The notes below the pieces were generated by a model. That model was not told the origin of the DNA, did not search any database, and was given only the letters and a program-made list of their open reading frames with translations. Below are positions 7,817 to 16,842 of a DNA stretch of 64,000 bases, piece after piece (positions within the stretch are counted from its first letter, which is position 1; each line of letters begins with the position of its first letter). Source of the DNA: Cellvibrionaceae bacterium 1162T.S.0a.05 (GTDB taxonomy: Bacteria; Pseudomonadota; Gammaproteobacteria; Pseudomonadales; Cellvibrionaceae); assembly GCA_000964245.1 (NCBI GenBank), contig LANB01000001.1, positions 3,909,501-3,973,500 of the forward strand, read 5' to 3'. The position numbers and the translations under genes are program-made.

Positions 7817-9217
7817 CTAGTTGTGACGATTGACGCGATTGAGTCCGTTCAGCGCAGCAACACGGTAGGCTTCCGCCATGGTGGGATAATTAAAAGTCGT
7901 ATTGACAAAATACTTAATGGAATTGGCTTCGCCCGGCTGATTCATAATTGCCTGACCGATGTGAATAATTTCCGAGGCCTCTGCGCCAAAACAATGAATA
8001 CCGAGAATCTCAAAGGTATCAATATGGAAAAGAATTTTTAGCATACCAACATCTTCACCTGAAATCTGGCCTCGCGCGGTATCTTTAAAGAACGCACGGC
8101 CAACTTCGTAAGGAACCTTGGCGGATGTTAATTCAGCCTCTGTTTTACCGACTGAACTGATTTCTGGAATGGTGTAAATCCCCGTAGGGGCAACATCAAT
8201 ATAGTGCCCTACATCTCCTACAATATTGGCAACCACAGCCCTACCCTGATCGTAAGAGGCACTTGCCAAACTGGGCCATCCAATCACGTCACCAGCTGCC
8301 CATATGCCTTCCACCTCGGTTTGATAGCTGTGATCTACGGTAATTTGTCCGCGATGATTTGCTGTTAAACCGGTTTTTTCCAGCCCGAGTTGATCGGTAT
8401 TACCTGTTCTACCATTACACCAGAGCAGTGCATCCGCTTTGATTCGCTTACCGGACTTCAGTTTAAGCGTAACACCCTTTTCACTCGCCTCAAGCTTATC
8501 AATGACTTCGTTATGTCTGACCATTACACCGTGATCCCGTAAGTGGTAACTCAGGGCATCCGATATTTCACCATCAAGAAAGGACAACAAACTTTCGCGG
8601 CTGTTTATTAAATCAACTTTTAATCCCAGCCCCGCAAATATTGAGGCGTATTCACAACCTATGACCCCTGCTCCGTAAATAATAATTGTGCGAGGCGTTT
8701 CCTGCATTTCAAGGATGGTATCGCTGTCATAAATGCGTGGGTGCGAAAAATCCACATCGTCCGGTCGATAGGGGCGCGAGCCGGTCGCTATCATAATGTT
8801 TTTGGCATGAATTATGTCTCGCACACCGTTTTCGTTCATGATTTCGATTTTATTTTTATCAATAAAACGCGCATGCGCATGATGCACCGTTACCCGATTA
8901 CGGGTAAAAAATTCCGAATGTAATTCCACCTGTTTCGGAATGACTGTTTTTGCCGATTCGAGAATGGTTGGGTACGTTAGGGCTATTGCCGATCCAATGC
9001 TACGAAATATAGACAGGGAATTAAAATGGACGAATTGTTTGACTGCATGTCGCAAGGCCTTTGAGGGAATGGTGCCTTTGTGGGTGCAGTTACCACCAAG
9101 CAGTTTTTGGTTGTCAACGACGCCGACAGTCAATTCGTTTTTTGCTGCTGCCATAGCCGCGGCTTCACCTGCCGGTCCGGCCCCTATTACCAGGAAATCG
9201 TAGTTGTAATCTGCCAA
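7817..9217 (-). CDS. sthA: soluble pyridine nucleotide transhydrogenase SthA
   Basis: 466-residue FAD flavoprotein of the dihydrolipoamide dehydrogenase superfamily. The N-terminal FAD Rossmann motif is [13 protein letters not shown]; the second nucleotide motif is [17 protein letters not shown]; the FAD-binding [10 protein letters not shown] and the C-terminal interface domain are present. The redox cysteine pair of lipoamide dehydrogenases is replaced by [17 protein letters not shown], the form typical of SthA, so it transfers hydride between NADPH and NAD+ rather than reducing a disulphide. The start at 9217 has GGGGAG close upstream. It sits downstream of the nqr operon on the same strand, which fits supply of NADH to the sodium pump. 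Confidence 0.95.
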   Translation of the reverse strand: MADYNYDFLVIGAGPAGEAAAMAAAKNELTVGVVDNQKLLGGNCTHKGTIPSKALRHAVKQFVHFNSLSIFRSIGSAIALTYPTILESAKTVIPKQVELHSEFFTRNRVTVHHAHARFIDKNKIEIMNENGVRDIIHAKNIMIATGSRPYRPDDVDFSHPRIYDSDTILEMQETPRTIIIYGAGVIGCEYASIFAGLGLKVDLINSRESLLSFLDGEISDALSYHLRDHGVMVRHNEVIDKLEASEKGVTLKLKSGKRIKADALLWCNGRTGNTDQLGLEKTGLTANHRGQITVDHSYQTEVEGIWAAGDVIGWPSLASASYDQGRAVVANIVGDVGHYIDVAPTGIYTIPEISSVGKTEAELTSAKVPYEVGRAFFKDTARGQISGEDVGMLKILFHIDTFEILGIHCFGAEASEIIHIGQAIMNQPGEANSIKYFVNTTFNYPTMAEAYRVAALNGLNRVNRHN

Positions 9218-9272
9218 TGTTCACTCCCCAAAAATGTTTTATATACTGCTTTGGCTATTTACCTTGAGTTTA

Positions 9273-9313
9273 TTACCCTGCGTTTTTTTATCCGGTGTTT
9301 TTTACCCTGCGTT
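9273..9313. repeat. 12-bp direct repeat upstream of sthA
   Basis: TTACCCTGCGTT occurs exactly at 9273-9284 and again at 9302-9313, 29 bp apart, in the 119-bp gap between nqrM and sthA. The spacing places both copies on nearly the same face of the helix, as tandem activator or repressor sites would be. No family was recognised. Confidence 0.5.
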
Positions 9314-9336
9314 ACCGCTTACCGGGCTAATGCGTT

Positions 9337-9573
9337 TTACCTTTCATTTTTTATTTCGTAGGCCAGTTCACTCTGGCTGGTTTTTTGTTGTCTTTTTTGT
9401 TCTTCCTCACACTTACTGGTATCGCCACCACAGATATCACAAGCGGTATCCATACCCAGTGAGGTCATGCCTCCGCATGAGCCCTTGATAGGTTTACGGC
9501 CGAGCAATACCCCCACAGACATCGCGGTAACGACAAGGGCAAAGATAACGAGACTTAAAATCAGTGTTGTCAT
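9337..9573 (-). CDS. nqrM: Na+-NQR maturation factor NqrM
   Basis: 78 residues: one N-terminal TM helix (LILSLVIFALVVTAMSVGVLL), then the cysteine motifs KGSCGGM and CDICGGDTSKC. This is the NqrM (old DUF539) pattern. NqrM is needed to assemble the iron centre held by NqrD and NqrE in the membrane. The gene starts inside the apbE stop (ATGA overlap at 9570-9573), so it is translationally coupled to apbE at the end of the nqr operon. The C-terminal tail is charged and variable, as usual in the family. Confidence 0.93.
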   Translation of the reverse strand: MTTLILSLVIFALVVTAMSVGVLLGRKPIKGSCGGMTSLGMDTACDICGGDTSKCEEEQKRQQKTSQSELAYEIKNER

Positions 9574-10646
9574 AGTAATAAATATTTTTCAAAAGCAATT
9601 GAGTATCGGCTAGCAAAGCTCTCAGCTTCGTGAACAAGCATATACACCGCCAGGCCATGTTTTTCTGCAAAGGCCATTCCTTTTTCAGGGCCCATCACAT
9701 TGATTGCTGTTGCCAGCGCATCGGCTTCAGCCGCGGTTGGCGCGATGACTGTGACAGAGGCCAGGGTATGGGTAATAGGCCTACCACTCGCAGGGTCAAT
9801 GGTGTGCGAGTAGCGCTGCCCGGCAACTTCCTTATAGTTACGATAATCGCCACTGGTAGCCAAACCCGCGTTACTCACTGTTATCGCTTGAACGGCGCCC
9901 TCATGCCCCAAAGTAGGCTTTTCGACACCAATTGTCCACAGATCACCTTGAGCATTGCGACCTTTTAGTGCGATCTCACCGCCGATCTCAACCATAAAAT
10001 CACTGAAGCCCTGCTCTGTAAGGAGGCCTGCCAGTACATCACAGGCATAGCCTTTGGCAATCGCACTGAGATCAATGTAGATATCGGCATCACGCCTGAT
10101 GGATGATTTTTCAAGGTCGAGTGCAAATAAGTGATGGCCAACACGCTGTTTCACTTCTGCCAGTTTTTCTTCACTGGGCAGCGTGCCGCCCGTTTTGTCT
10201 GGACCAAAACCCCATAAGTTCACTAGCGGCCCAACTGTTACATCAAAGGCGCCATCGGTAAGCTCGCTCATTTGCTTACTCATATCCAAGAGATAGTAGA
10301 GTGACGGTCCTACGCTGAGCCATCCACCTTCCGGTGCTTTGTTAAGTCGGGAGAGTTCTGAATCCTTGATGTAGGTAGACATAATAAAATTAAAGTCCAC
10401 CAGGGTGGCATCGATGCGCTGCTGCAGTTGCGCCTGATCAACATCCTGCGCTTTCGTGACCACTTTGACGTTGTAGCGAGTCCCCATTGTCGGCCCCTGA
10501 AAAACCAGCGTTTGCGGTTTAGGGGAGCAGGCGGAGAGGGTTAAGACCAGGCTTAATAAAAGACCGCTGGAATACTTGAACAAAAAAGACAAGGACGGGT
10601 AAACAAGCGTGCTTCGGCTCTCGCGAATTGAAGCGCTATGGCGCAT
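9570..10646 (-). CDS. apbE: FAD:protein FMN transferase ApbE, lipoprotein
   Basis: About 358 residues from the ATG at 10646. A lipoprotein signal (YSSGLLLSLVLTLSAC) is followed by GPTMGTRYNVKV, IDLSAIAKGYACD, VEIGGEIALKG, a SGDYRNY segment and SHTIDPASGRPI, with DALATAINVMG near the end. These are the ApbE FAD-binding and Mg2+ motifs. ApbE attaches FMN covalently to threonines of NqrB and NqrC, whose genes are upstream in this operon. The start is uncertain: a GTG at 10655 is in frame and nearer the GAGAGG site, and the 20 polar residues before the signal are unusual. A longer frame into nqrF is not credible. The start codon sits in the loop of a 12-bp inverted repeat. Confidence 0.93.
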   Translation of the reverse strand: MRHSASIRESRSTLVYPSLSFLFKYSSGLLLSLVLTLSACSPKPQTLVFQGPTMGTRYNVKVVTKAQDVDQAQLQQRIDATLVDFNFIMSTYIKDSELSRLNKAPEGGWLSVGPSLYYLLDMSKQMSELTDGAFDVTVGPLVNLWGFGPDKTGGTLPSEEKLAEVKQRVGHHLFALDLEKSSIRRDADIYIDLSAIAKGYACDVLAGLLTEQGFSDFMVEIGGEIALKGRNAQGDLWTIGVEKPTLGHEGAVQAITVSNAGLATSGDYRNYKEVAGQRYSHTIDPASGRPITHTLASVTVIAPTAAEADALATAINVMGPEKGMAFAEKHGLAVYMLVHEAESFASRYSIAFEKYLLL

Positions 10647-10668
10647 CGGATTCACTCGCTTGTTTACC
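10598..10668 (-). promoter_or_regulatory. 12-bp inverted repeat enclosing the apbE ribosome-binding region
   Basis: CGCTTGTTTACC at 10657-10668 is the exact reverse complement of GGTAAACAAGCG at 10598-10609. In the minus-strand mRNA one arm begins in the GAGAGG ribosome site and the other lies in early apbE codons, so the start codon is in the 47-nt loop. A small nested stem (GCTTC/GAAGC) is possible. It could lower apbE translation relative to nqrF. Confidence 0.55.
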
Positions 10669-10680
10669 TCTCTTATAAAA

Positions 10681-11904
10681 TTAACCGCCAAAGTCATCCA
10701 ACATGATATTTTCATCTTCAACACCCAGATCCTTGAGCATTTTGATGACGGCAGCATTCATCATAGGAGGACCACACATGTAGAACTCACAATCTTCCGG
10801 TGCAGGATGGTTTTTCAGATACTCTTCATACAGTACGTTATGAATAAATCCTGTCATACCGTTCCAGTTATCTTCCGGCTGTGGATCTGATAAGGCGATG
10901 TGCCAGTCAAAATTTTCATTTTCTGCGGCCAATTGATCATATTCATCTTGATAAAACAGTTCGCGTAAGGAACGCGCACCATACCAAAACGAAATTTTAC
11001 GTTTTGAATTCAGCCGTTTTAATTGATCAAAAATATGGGAACGCATCGGCGCCATACCGGCACCCCCGCCGATAAATACCATCTCGGCATCAGTATTTTT
11101 CGCAAAGAACTCACCAAAGGGGCCATAGACAGTCACTTTGTCACCGGGTTTCAAATTGAAAACCCAGGAAGACATTTGGCCTGGCGGCAAACCTTGCGTA
11201 CGCGGTGGAGGCGTTGCAATACGAATATTAAATTTCACTATCCCTTTTTCTTCGGGATAGTTTGCCATTGAGTAGGCGCGAATGACCGGCTCAGTGATTT
11301 TGGACTCAAGATCAAAAAACTTGAAGTGCTCCCAATCGCCACGGTACTCGTCTTCGATTTCAAAATCCTTGAATTTCACATGGTGTGGAGGGGCTTCCAG
11401 CTGCACGTAACCGCCCGCTCGGAAATCCACATTTTCACCTTCCGGTAAACGCAGGGTTAACTCCTTGATGAACGTCGCAACATTGGGATTAGACTCAACG
11501 GTACACTCCCACTGCTTCACACCGAATACTTCTTCCGGTACTTCGACTTTCATATTTTGCTTAACAGGAACCTGACAACTCAAACGCCAACCTGCCGATT
11601 CATCGCGCTTGGTGAAGTGGCTGCGTTCGGTTGGCAACATGGAGCCACCACCTTCATTCACTACACACTTACACTGTGCACAGGTACCACCACCGCCACA
11701 CGCAGAAGCGAGAAATAGATTCTCTGCAGCCAGGGTTTGCAGCAACTTGCCACCGGCGGGCACAGTAATCTTGCGCTCATCATTAATTAAAATTTCTACA
11801 TCGCCACTGTTAACCAGCTTTGCTCGGGCACCGAGAATAATTGCCACCAGGGCCAAAACGACCACGGTAAACATGACAACGCCTAAAACAATTTCTATAT
11901 TCAT
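10681..11904 (-). CDS. nqrF: Na+-NQR subunit F, NADH dehydrogenase flavoprotein
   Basis: 407 residues, full family length. It has an N-terminal TM helix, then a ferredoxin domain with 2Fe-2S ligands C69, C75, C78 and C110 ([13 protein letters not shown] ... RLSC). A FAD domain follows with RAYSMANYP, and a NADH domain with [19 protein letters not shown] and [10 protein letters not shown]; the C-terminal aromatic-poor end DDFGG is typical. NqrF takes electrons from NADH at the cytoplasmic face and passes them through FAD and 2Fe-2S to the NqrD/E iron centre. It follows nqrE after 18 bp, in the usual operon order. Confidence 0.98.
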   Translation of the reverse strand: MNIEIVLGVVMFTVVVLALVAIILGARAKLVNSGDVEILINDERKITVPAGGKLLQTLAAENLFLASACGGGGTCAQCKCVVNEGGGSMLPTERSHFTKRDESAGWRLSCQVPVKQNMKVEVPEEVFGVKQWECTVESNPNVATFIKELTLRLPEGENVDFRAGGYVQLEAPPHHVKFKDFEIEDEYRGDWEHFKFFDLESKITEPVIRAYSMANYPEEKGIVKFNIRIATPPPRTQGLPPGQMSSWVFNLKPGDKVTVYGPFGEFFAKNTDAEMVFIGGGAGMAPMRSHIFDQLKRLNSKRKISFWYGARSLRELFYQDEYDQLAAENENFDWHIALSDPQPEDNWNGMTGFIHNVLYEEYLKNHPAPEDCEFYMCGPPMMNAAVIKMLKDLGVEDENIMLDDFGG

Positions 11905-11922
11905 GTTTGCACTTGTCCCCGC

Positions 11923-12537
11923 TTAGAGTGATATGCCGCTGAAGGACATAAAGCCCAGGGACATCAATCCCACTGTGATAAAGGTAATGCCCAGACCTTG
12001 TAAACCATCGGGGACATCACTGTATTTCATTTTTTCGCGAATACCGGCAAGCGCGACGATCGCCAGGGCCCAACCCACACCTGAACCAAAACCAAAGACC
12101 ACACTTTCACCGAAGTTATAGTCGCGCTGCACCATCAATAATACGGCACCGAGAATGGCACAGTTCACTGTAATCAGGGGCAGGAATACACCAAGGGCGT
12201 TGTAGAGCGCTGGTACATATTTATCGAGCACCATTTCGAGAATTTGTACCATCGCGGCAATCACACCGATGTAGCAAATTAACCCAAGAAAACTCAAATC
12301 AACCGTTGCAAAATCTTCACCCAACCAGGACAGCGCGCCTTCAGCGAGCAGATAGGTATAGAGCAAGTTGTTGACCGGTACCGTAATGGTTAATACCACA
12401 ACCACCGCAATACCCAAACCAATCGCTGCATCAACCTTTTTCGAAATAGCCAAAAAGGTACACATGCCCAGGAAGTAGGACAGCGCCATGTTTTTCATGA
12501 AAACAGAATCGGTAAAAATACTGACTAGCACTTCCAT
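11923..12537 (-). CDS. nqrE: Na+-NQR subunit E
   Basis: 204 residues with six predicted membrane helices. Characteristic segments are [18 protein letters not shown], with a cysteine in the first half-helix, and [14 protein letters not shown], with a cysteine in the mirror repeat. These cysteines, together with those of NqrD, hold the membrane iron centre between NqrF and NqrC. The inverted internal topology is shared with RnfA. It starts one base inside the nqrD stop, so translation is coupled. Confidence 0.97.
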   Translation of the reverse strand: MEVLVSIFTDSVFMKNMALSYFLGMCTFLAISKKVDAAIGLGIAVVVVLTITVPVNNLLYTYLLAEGALSWLGEDFATVDLSFLGLICYIGVIAAMVQILEMVLDKYVPALYNALGVFLPLITVNCAILGAVLLMVQRDYNFGESVVFGFGSGVGWALAIVALAGIREKMKYSDVPDGLQGLGITFITVGLMSLGFMSFSGISL

Positions 12538-13196
12538 TAGATGGCCTCCCTTGCAGATGTGTTAGGCGCGATCTTGAAGTCAGGTTGTTCGACCTGATTT
12601 TTCTTATAGGAACGGATAGCCCAGATCAATAAACCAATCAGGAAGAATGCACTCGGCGGCATCAACATCAAACCATTGGGCACATACCAACCACCATCGG
12701 TGACCAGCGGTAAAATTTCATAACCCATTAATTTTCCTGCGCCGAAAAGCTCGCGCAATACTGCAAGAACAATTAACAGTGCGCTGTATCCCAATCCGTT
12801 ACCGATACCGTCCAACAAACTTGGTAATGGGGGGTTTTTCATAGCAAAGGCTTCAGCCCGCCCCATCACAATACAGTTGGTGATAATCAAACCAACAAAG
12901 ACTGATAGTTGTTTACTGATATCGTAGGCGAGCGCCTTAATAATTTGATCGACGAGAATAACCAGAGAAGCGATCACGGTCATTTGCACAATGATACGAA
13001 TACTGTTTGGAATATGGTTACGAATAACCGCAATAAACAAATTTGAAAAAGCACAAACAGCAGTCAGTGCAATACACATAACAAGTGTGACTTTCAAACC
13101 CGTGGTGACAGCAAGCGCAGAACAAATACCGAGAATCTGCAAGGCAATCGGGTTATTTTCCAGGATGGGTTTAAATAGTAGCTCTTTAACTTTCAC
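12537..13196 (-). CDS. nqrD: Na+-NQR subunit D
   Basis: 219 residues with six membrane helices, homologous to NqrE and RnfE. The cysteine-bearing helices are [17 protein letters not shown] and [19 protein letters not shown]; the latter is a strong family signature. It contributes two ligands of the intramembrane iron centre. A 4-bp gap follows nqrC, and the stop overlaps the nqrE start. Confidence 0.97.
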   Translation of the reverse strand: MKVKELLFKPILENNPIALQILGICSALAVTTGLKVTLVMCIALTAVCAFSNLFIAVIRNHIPNSIRIIVQMTVIASLVILVDQIIKALAYDISKQLSVFVGLIITNCIVMGRAEAFAMKNPPLPSLLDGIGNGLGYSALLIVLAVLRELFGAGKLMGYEILPLVTDGGWYVPNGLMLMPPSAFFLIGLLIWAIRSYKKNQVEQPDFKIAPNTSAREAI

Positions 13197-13199
13197 AAC

Positions 13200-13973
13200 T
13201 TAAGCCTCCCCATTTTTCAGGTTTTCGAGGAAAGTGGCGTAACCATTTTCACCCAACCAAAAATGAATCATATTCGTCACACCATCGCTGGTAAGCGTGG
13301 CACCGGACAAGCCGTCTACTTTATATTCTGACCCGGAAGAAGAAGGGTCGACAGCACCTTTAACAACCGCAAGCGCGACATCGCCCTGGTTGTTATACAC
13401 AGTCTTACCTTCCCAAATCGATTTCCATTTCGGGTTGTCGACTTCACCACCGAGCCCGGGTGTTTCTCCGTGCTCGTAATAACCAAGACCGACAACCGTA
13501 TTAAAATCGTCTTCCAGAGCGATAAAACCCCAAAGCGTTGACCAGAGTCCATAGCCTCGAATCGGTAAAACAATTTTTTCTATGCCACTGCCGCCGCGAA
13601 CGATATAAACCATCGCGTAATTTTCGCGACGCGAAAGTCCGGCGACATCGTCTTCAGCACTCAGGCTCTGCGATAGTTCAGGGTTTTTTATCGCTTTGCG
13701 CTGGTCATAACTGTCGGTATTGAGGTCGTCACTGAATTTACCCGTTCGCAAATCTACCAGGCGGGTTTCAACTTTCTCAAAAAGTTCATCTACCGACTTT
13801 CCCTCTTCCATCAGGTTTGCCGCAATCAAAATATTGCGTTTAAAATCCAGAGCTTTGTTTTCCTGCTGCATGGGGCGGAGCATTACTGCTGCCGTTGAAA
13901 CAATAACAGAGCACACTACGCAGAGCGTAACGGCAACGGTTAGCGTTTTCTTGATCGAATCATTACTAGCCAC
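13200..13973 (-). CDS. nqrC: Na+-NQR subunit C, covalent-FMN subunit
   Basis: 257 residues. One N-terminal TM helix ([19 protein letters not shown]) anchors a periplasmic domain. The FMN attachment site is SGATLTS with T226 as the expected acceptor, and [14 protein letters not shown] and [14 protein letters not shown] are family signatures. FMN is attached by ApbE, encoded downstream in the same operon. NqrC passes electrons from the NqrD/E iron centre to NqrB. The first eight bases overlap the end of nqrB. Confidence 0.97.
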   Translation of the reverse strand: MASNDSIKKTLTVAVTLCVVCSVIVSTAAVMLRPMQQENKALDFKRNILIAANLMEEGKSVDELFEKVETRLVDLRTGKFSDDLNTDSYDQRKAIKNPELSQSLSAEDDVAGLSRRENYAMVYIVRGGSGIEKIVLPIRGYGLWSTLWGFIALEDDFNTVVGLGYYEHGETPGLGGEVDNPKWKSIWEGKTVYNNQGDVALAVVKGAVDPSSSGSEYKVDGLSGATLTSDGVTNMIHFWLGENGYATFLENLKNGEA

Positions 13974-15165
13974 GCGCTAACCTCCTCTTAACATTTGCTT
14001 GCACCACAAAGTGATCGATAAGCGGTGCAAAAATATTGGCAAATAAAATGGCAAGCATCATGCCTTCCGGGAACGCCGGATTGACCACGCGAATCGTTAC
14101 AACCATAAAGCCGATCAAAGCACCGAACCACCACTTGCCCGCATTGGTCATCGATGCAGACACTGGATCGGTCGCCATAAAGAAAAGGCCGAATGCGTAA
14201 CCACCCAAAACAAAATGCCAGTAGTACGGTACGCCAAACATCGGGTTGGACGAGGCATCGCCAAAGTGGCCGTAAACCAGGCTGGTAATCACCGTACCCA
14301 GAAGTACACCAAGGACAATTCGCGTTGAAGCAATGCCCATCGCTAGCAGTACGACGCCACCAATAATCAACATCAGGGTTGAGGTTTCACCAATCGAACC
14401 CTGCATATTCCCGAGGAAGGCATCCATCCAGGTAAGCTGGCCGGACAGTGCCTCCATACCCTGCTGCGCAGCAATCGACAAGGCGGTTGCACCCGTGTAG
14501 CCATCAACCGCTGTCCATACTGCATCACCCGACATCGAAGGCGCAAAAGCAAAGAATAAAAATGCTCGGCCTGTCAGCGCCGGGTTGAGGAAGTTTTTAC
14601 CGGTTCCACCGAAGACTTCCTTACCGATTACGACACCAAAACTGATACCCAGGGCAGCTTGCCAAAGGGGTAAGTCGGGTGGACATGTCAGGGCGAACAA
14701 CACCGAGGTCACGAAGAAACCCTCGTTAACTTCGTGACCACGCTTCATTGCGAACAACACTTCCCAAAATCCACCCACGATGAATACCACCATGTAGATG
14801 GGAACAAAATAGGCCGCACCAAATACCAGGTTATCCCACCAGGAGGAAGGATCATGACCGGCAAGCAGTGTAATGATGGCTTCGCGCCACCCATCTACAG
14901 GGGCAAATGCACCCGTGGCAAAAATTGTGTTTGCCTGAAAACCCAGGTTGTACATGCCGTAAAACATCGCTGGGAAAGTACAAAGCCAAACAGTGATCAT
15001 GATGCGCTTGAGATCAATGCCATCGCGCACATGTGCAGTCGATTTAGTGACATCAGGCGGTTGATAGAAAATGGTGTCTGCAGCCTCATAGAGTGCGTAC
15101 CACTTCTCATATTTTCCGCCAGGATGGAAGTGCGGCGCTAATGCATCAAAAAACTTTCTCAACAT
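13966..15165 (-). CDS. nqrB: Na+-NQR subunit B, FMN- and riboflavin-bearing membrane subunit
   Basis: 399 residues with about ten membrane helices. The covalent FMN threonine is T227 in [10 protein letters not shown], matching the D-G-x-S/T-G-A-T consensus for ApbE. Other family marks are [19 protein letters not shown] and [20 protein letters not shown]. NqrB carries the Na+ path and the quinone-side flavin. The gene is 3 bp after nqrA and overlaps nqrC by 8 bp. Confidence 0.98.
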   Translation of the reverse strand: MLRKFFDALAPHFHPGGKYEKWYALYEAADTIFYQPPDVTKSTAHVRDGIDLKRIMITVWLCTFPAMFYGMYNLGFQANTIFATGAFAPVDGWREAIITLLAGHDPSSWWDNLVFGAAYFVPIYMVVFIVGGFWEVLFAMKRGHEVNEGFFVTSVLFALTCPPDLPLWQAALGISFGVVIGKEVFGGTGKNFLNPALTGRAFLFFAFAPSMSGDAVWTAVDGYTGATALSIAAQQGMEALSGQLTWMDAFLGNMQGSIGETSTLMLIIGGVVLLAMGIASTRIVLGVLLGTVITSLVYGHFGDASSNPMFGVPYYWHFVLGGYAFGLFFMATDPVSASMTNAGKWWFGALIGFMVVTIRVVNPAFPEGMMLAILFANIFAPLIDHFVVQANVKRRLARG

Positions 15166-15168
15166 GCC

Positions 15169-16509
15169 TTAGCCCTCCTTCTCGATACGTTCAAGGTTTT
15201 CACGGAGGATGGGGCCATATTCATACTTTCCTGAACAAACAAAGGTACACAAGGCAAGATCTTCTTCTTCCAATTCCAGACAACCGAGCTTTTGCGCCAT
15301 TTCAGTATCACCAACGATCAACGCACGTAAAAGCTGGGTCGGCAAAATATCGAGTGGCATCACTTTTTCATACGAACCAATGGGCACCATTGCGCGCTCA
15401 CTGCCATTCGTTGACGTGGTAAAGGCAAACTTTTTACTTTTAAAGAGCTTGGAGAGGTAAATCGGCATCACCGAGAAGCGATTCACTCCGGGCACCATGT
15501 AGTGAATGAAGGGACGCTCACGGCCTTCTTTAAGTACACTGACTTGCAAATGGTAACGACCGAGGAAGTCGATACCTTTCCATGTTGTGCGACCGCCAAA
15601 TACTGAACCGGAGATCAAGCGGTTTTCACCGACTTTTAAATTACCTGCAGTCAGCTCTTCCAGGCTGGCACCCAAACGGGTGCGCACGATAGCGGGCTTT
15701 TCTGCCTGCGGACCGGCAACCGAAACGACGCGTGTTGTATCCAGCACCCCATTGGCAATCAAACTTCCAATGGCGATGACATCCTGATAGTTGAGGGTCC
15801 ATACGGTTTTTGACGCACTCACCGGGTCAATAAAATGAATGTGAGTACCGGGATTGCCCGCAGGATGCACACCGGCAAATGCACGGGTTTCAACATTCGG
15901 CTTGTTCAATTCCGGTAAACTGCTGCCCGCCTCGTGTACCACATACACCTTACCTTCGAGCAGGCTGGCAACGGCGGCGACACCCGCCTGAAAATCTTCT
16001 GTTCTTTCAGCAATCACCAACTGCGGATTCACCGCCATTGGGTTGGTATCCATTGCATTAATGAAAATAGAGTGAGGCCGGGTATCCGTGGCCGGCACTT
16101 TTGAATAAGGGCGTGTTTTAAACGCTGTCCACAGTCCACTTTTAATCAGGCTCGCAGCCACACCCGCGCCATCAAGCGCTGCCATGTCCTGCTTACTACT
16201 GCTGAAGTCCTCGCTGTCATCGCCTTCAACGTCGATAACAACAGATTGCAAGGCGCGCTGATATCCACGATTGATCGCAGAGACAGTCCCACTGGCGGGA
16301 GCTGTATATTGCACACCTTCTATTTTCTTATCCTTAAAGAGGAGTTGTCCGGTTTTGACCTTGTCGCCCACCTGAACGGCCATTGTCGGTTTGAGGCCGT
16401 GATAATCGAAACCCACTACTGCTACAGTGCGAATTTGCGGACCATCGGTGATAACCTGATCGGGTTGACCTTCAATAGGGAGGTTCAATCCGCGACGGAT
16501 TTTAATCAT
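15169..16509 (-). CDS. nqrA: Na+-NQR subunit A, peripheral quinone-site subunit
   Basis: 446 residues, soluble, with no cofactor motif, as expected. It begins [16 protein letters not shown], which is near-invariant in NqrA, and has a lipoyl-like hammerhead region ([19 protein letters not shown]) and the RnfC-related core. The C-terminal region ends in [27 protein letters not shown]. NqrA associates with NqrB near the ubiquinone site. It is the first gene of the nqr operon, and its promoter should lie in the 333-bp gap shared with mfd. Confidence 0.98.
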   Translation of the reverse strand: MIKIRRGLNLPIEGQPDQVITDGPQIRTVAVVGFDYHGLKPTMAVQVGDKVKTGQLLFKDKKIEGVQYTAPASGTVSAINRGYQRALQSVVIDVEGDDSEDFSSSKQDMAALDGAGVAASLIKSGLWTAFKTRPYSKVPATDTRPHSIFINAMDTNPMAVNPQLVIAERTEDFQAGVAAVASLLEGKVYVVHEAGSSLPELNKPNVETRAFAGVHPAGNPGTHIHFIDPVSASKTVWTLNYQDVIAIGSLIANGVLDTTRVVSVAGPQAEKPAIVRTRLGASLEELTAGNLKVGENRLISGSVFGGRTTWKGIDFLGRYHLQVSVLKEGRERPFIHYMVPGVNRFSVMPIYLSKLFKSKKFAFTTSTNGSERAMVPIGSYEKVMPLDILPTQLLRALIVGDTEMAQKLGCLELEEEDLALCTFVCSGKYEYGPILRENLERIEKEG

Positions 16510-16842
16510 ACCTTAGCGCCTGATTCGTATTGGTTAATGAAACTATAAATTGAAACTAAAGAAGTTTAGTTGAATGATGAGGGCCACGCCCGGCCGCCCA
16601 AAAAAACGGCGCCATTATAAGGATGCAGCCCCAACTTATCTATAGGCCTGGGCGAAACAGCAGGGAATTTTTCATTAAAAACCAGAGACTTAATAGAAAG
16701 AAGAAGGAATTGACTAATAAACAGTCAAATGACGAGCGGCAATGAGAATTGCTTTCAATTGGCTCGATTTTCCAGTCCATGAAGCCTCTTTTACGCAAGA
16801 GTACTGCTAGAATAGCCGCCCAAATTCAAGACTGTAGTTAAG
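16510..16842. promoter_or_regulatory. divergent nqr / mfd control region
   Basis: For nqrA (minus) a perfect -10 TATAAT lies at 16614-16619 with a moderate -35 TAGATA at 16637-16642 (17-bp spacer), giving a leader near 100 nt. For mfd (plus) a TAGAAT at 16808-16813 could be a -10, but its -35 is weak. A short inverted repeat TTGACT/AGTCAA (16710-16715, 16723-16728) lies between them. No gene is seen in the gap. Confidence 0.5.

Noticed and set aside
7817-9217. Loss of the redox-active cysteine pair in a lipoamide dehydrogenase-like protein
   Set aside because: The replaced motif ([11 protein letters not shown]) is the normal state of SthA, so it is not a defect.
10647-10757. apbE start inside nqrF
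   Set aside because: The added residues are an off-frame reading of the nqrF end and precede the lipoprotein signal by too far.
16743-16757. Fur-box-like TGAGAATTGCTTTCA between nqrA and mfd
   Set aside because: Only about 10 of 14 positions match the 7-1-7 pattern, with one poor half, so chance is likely.
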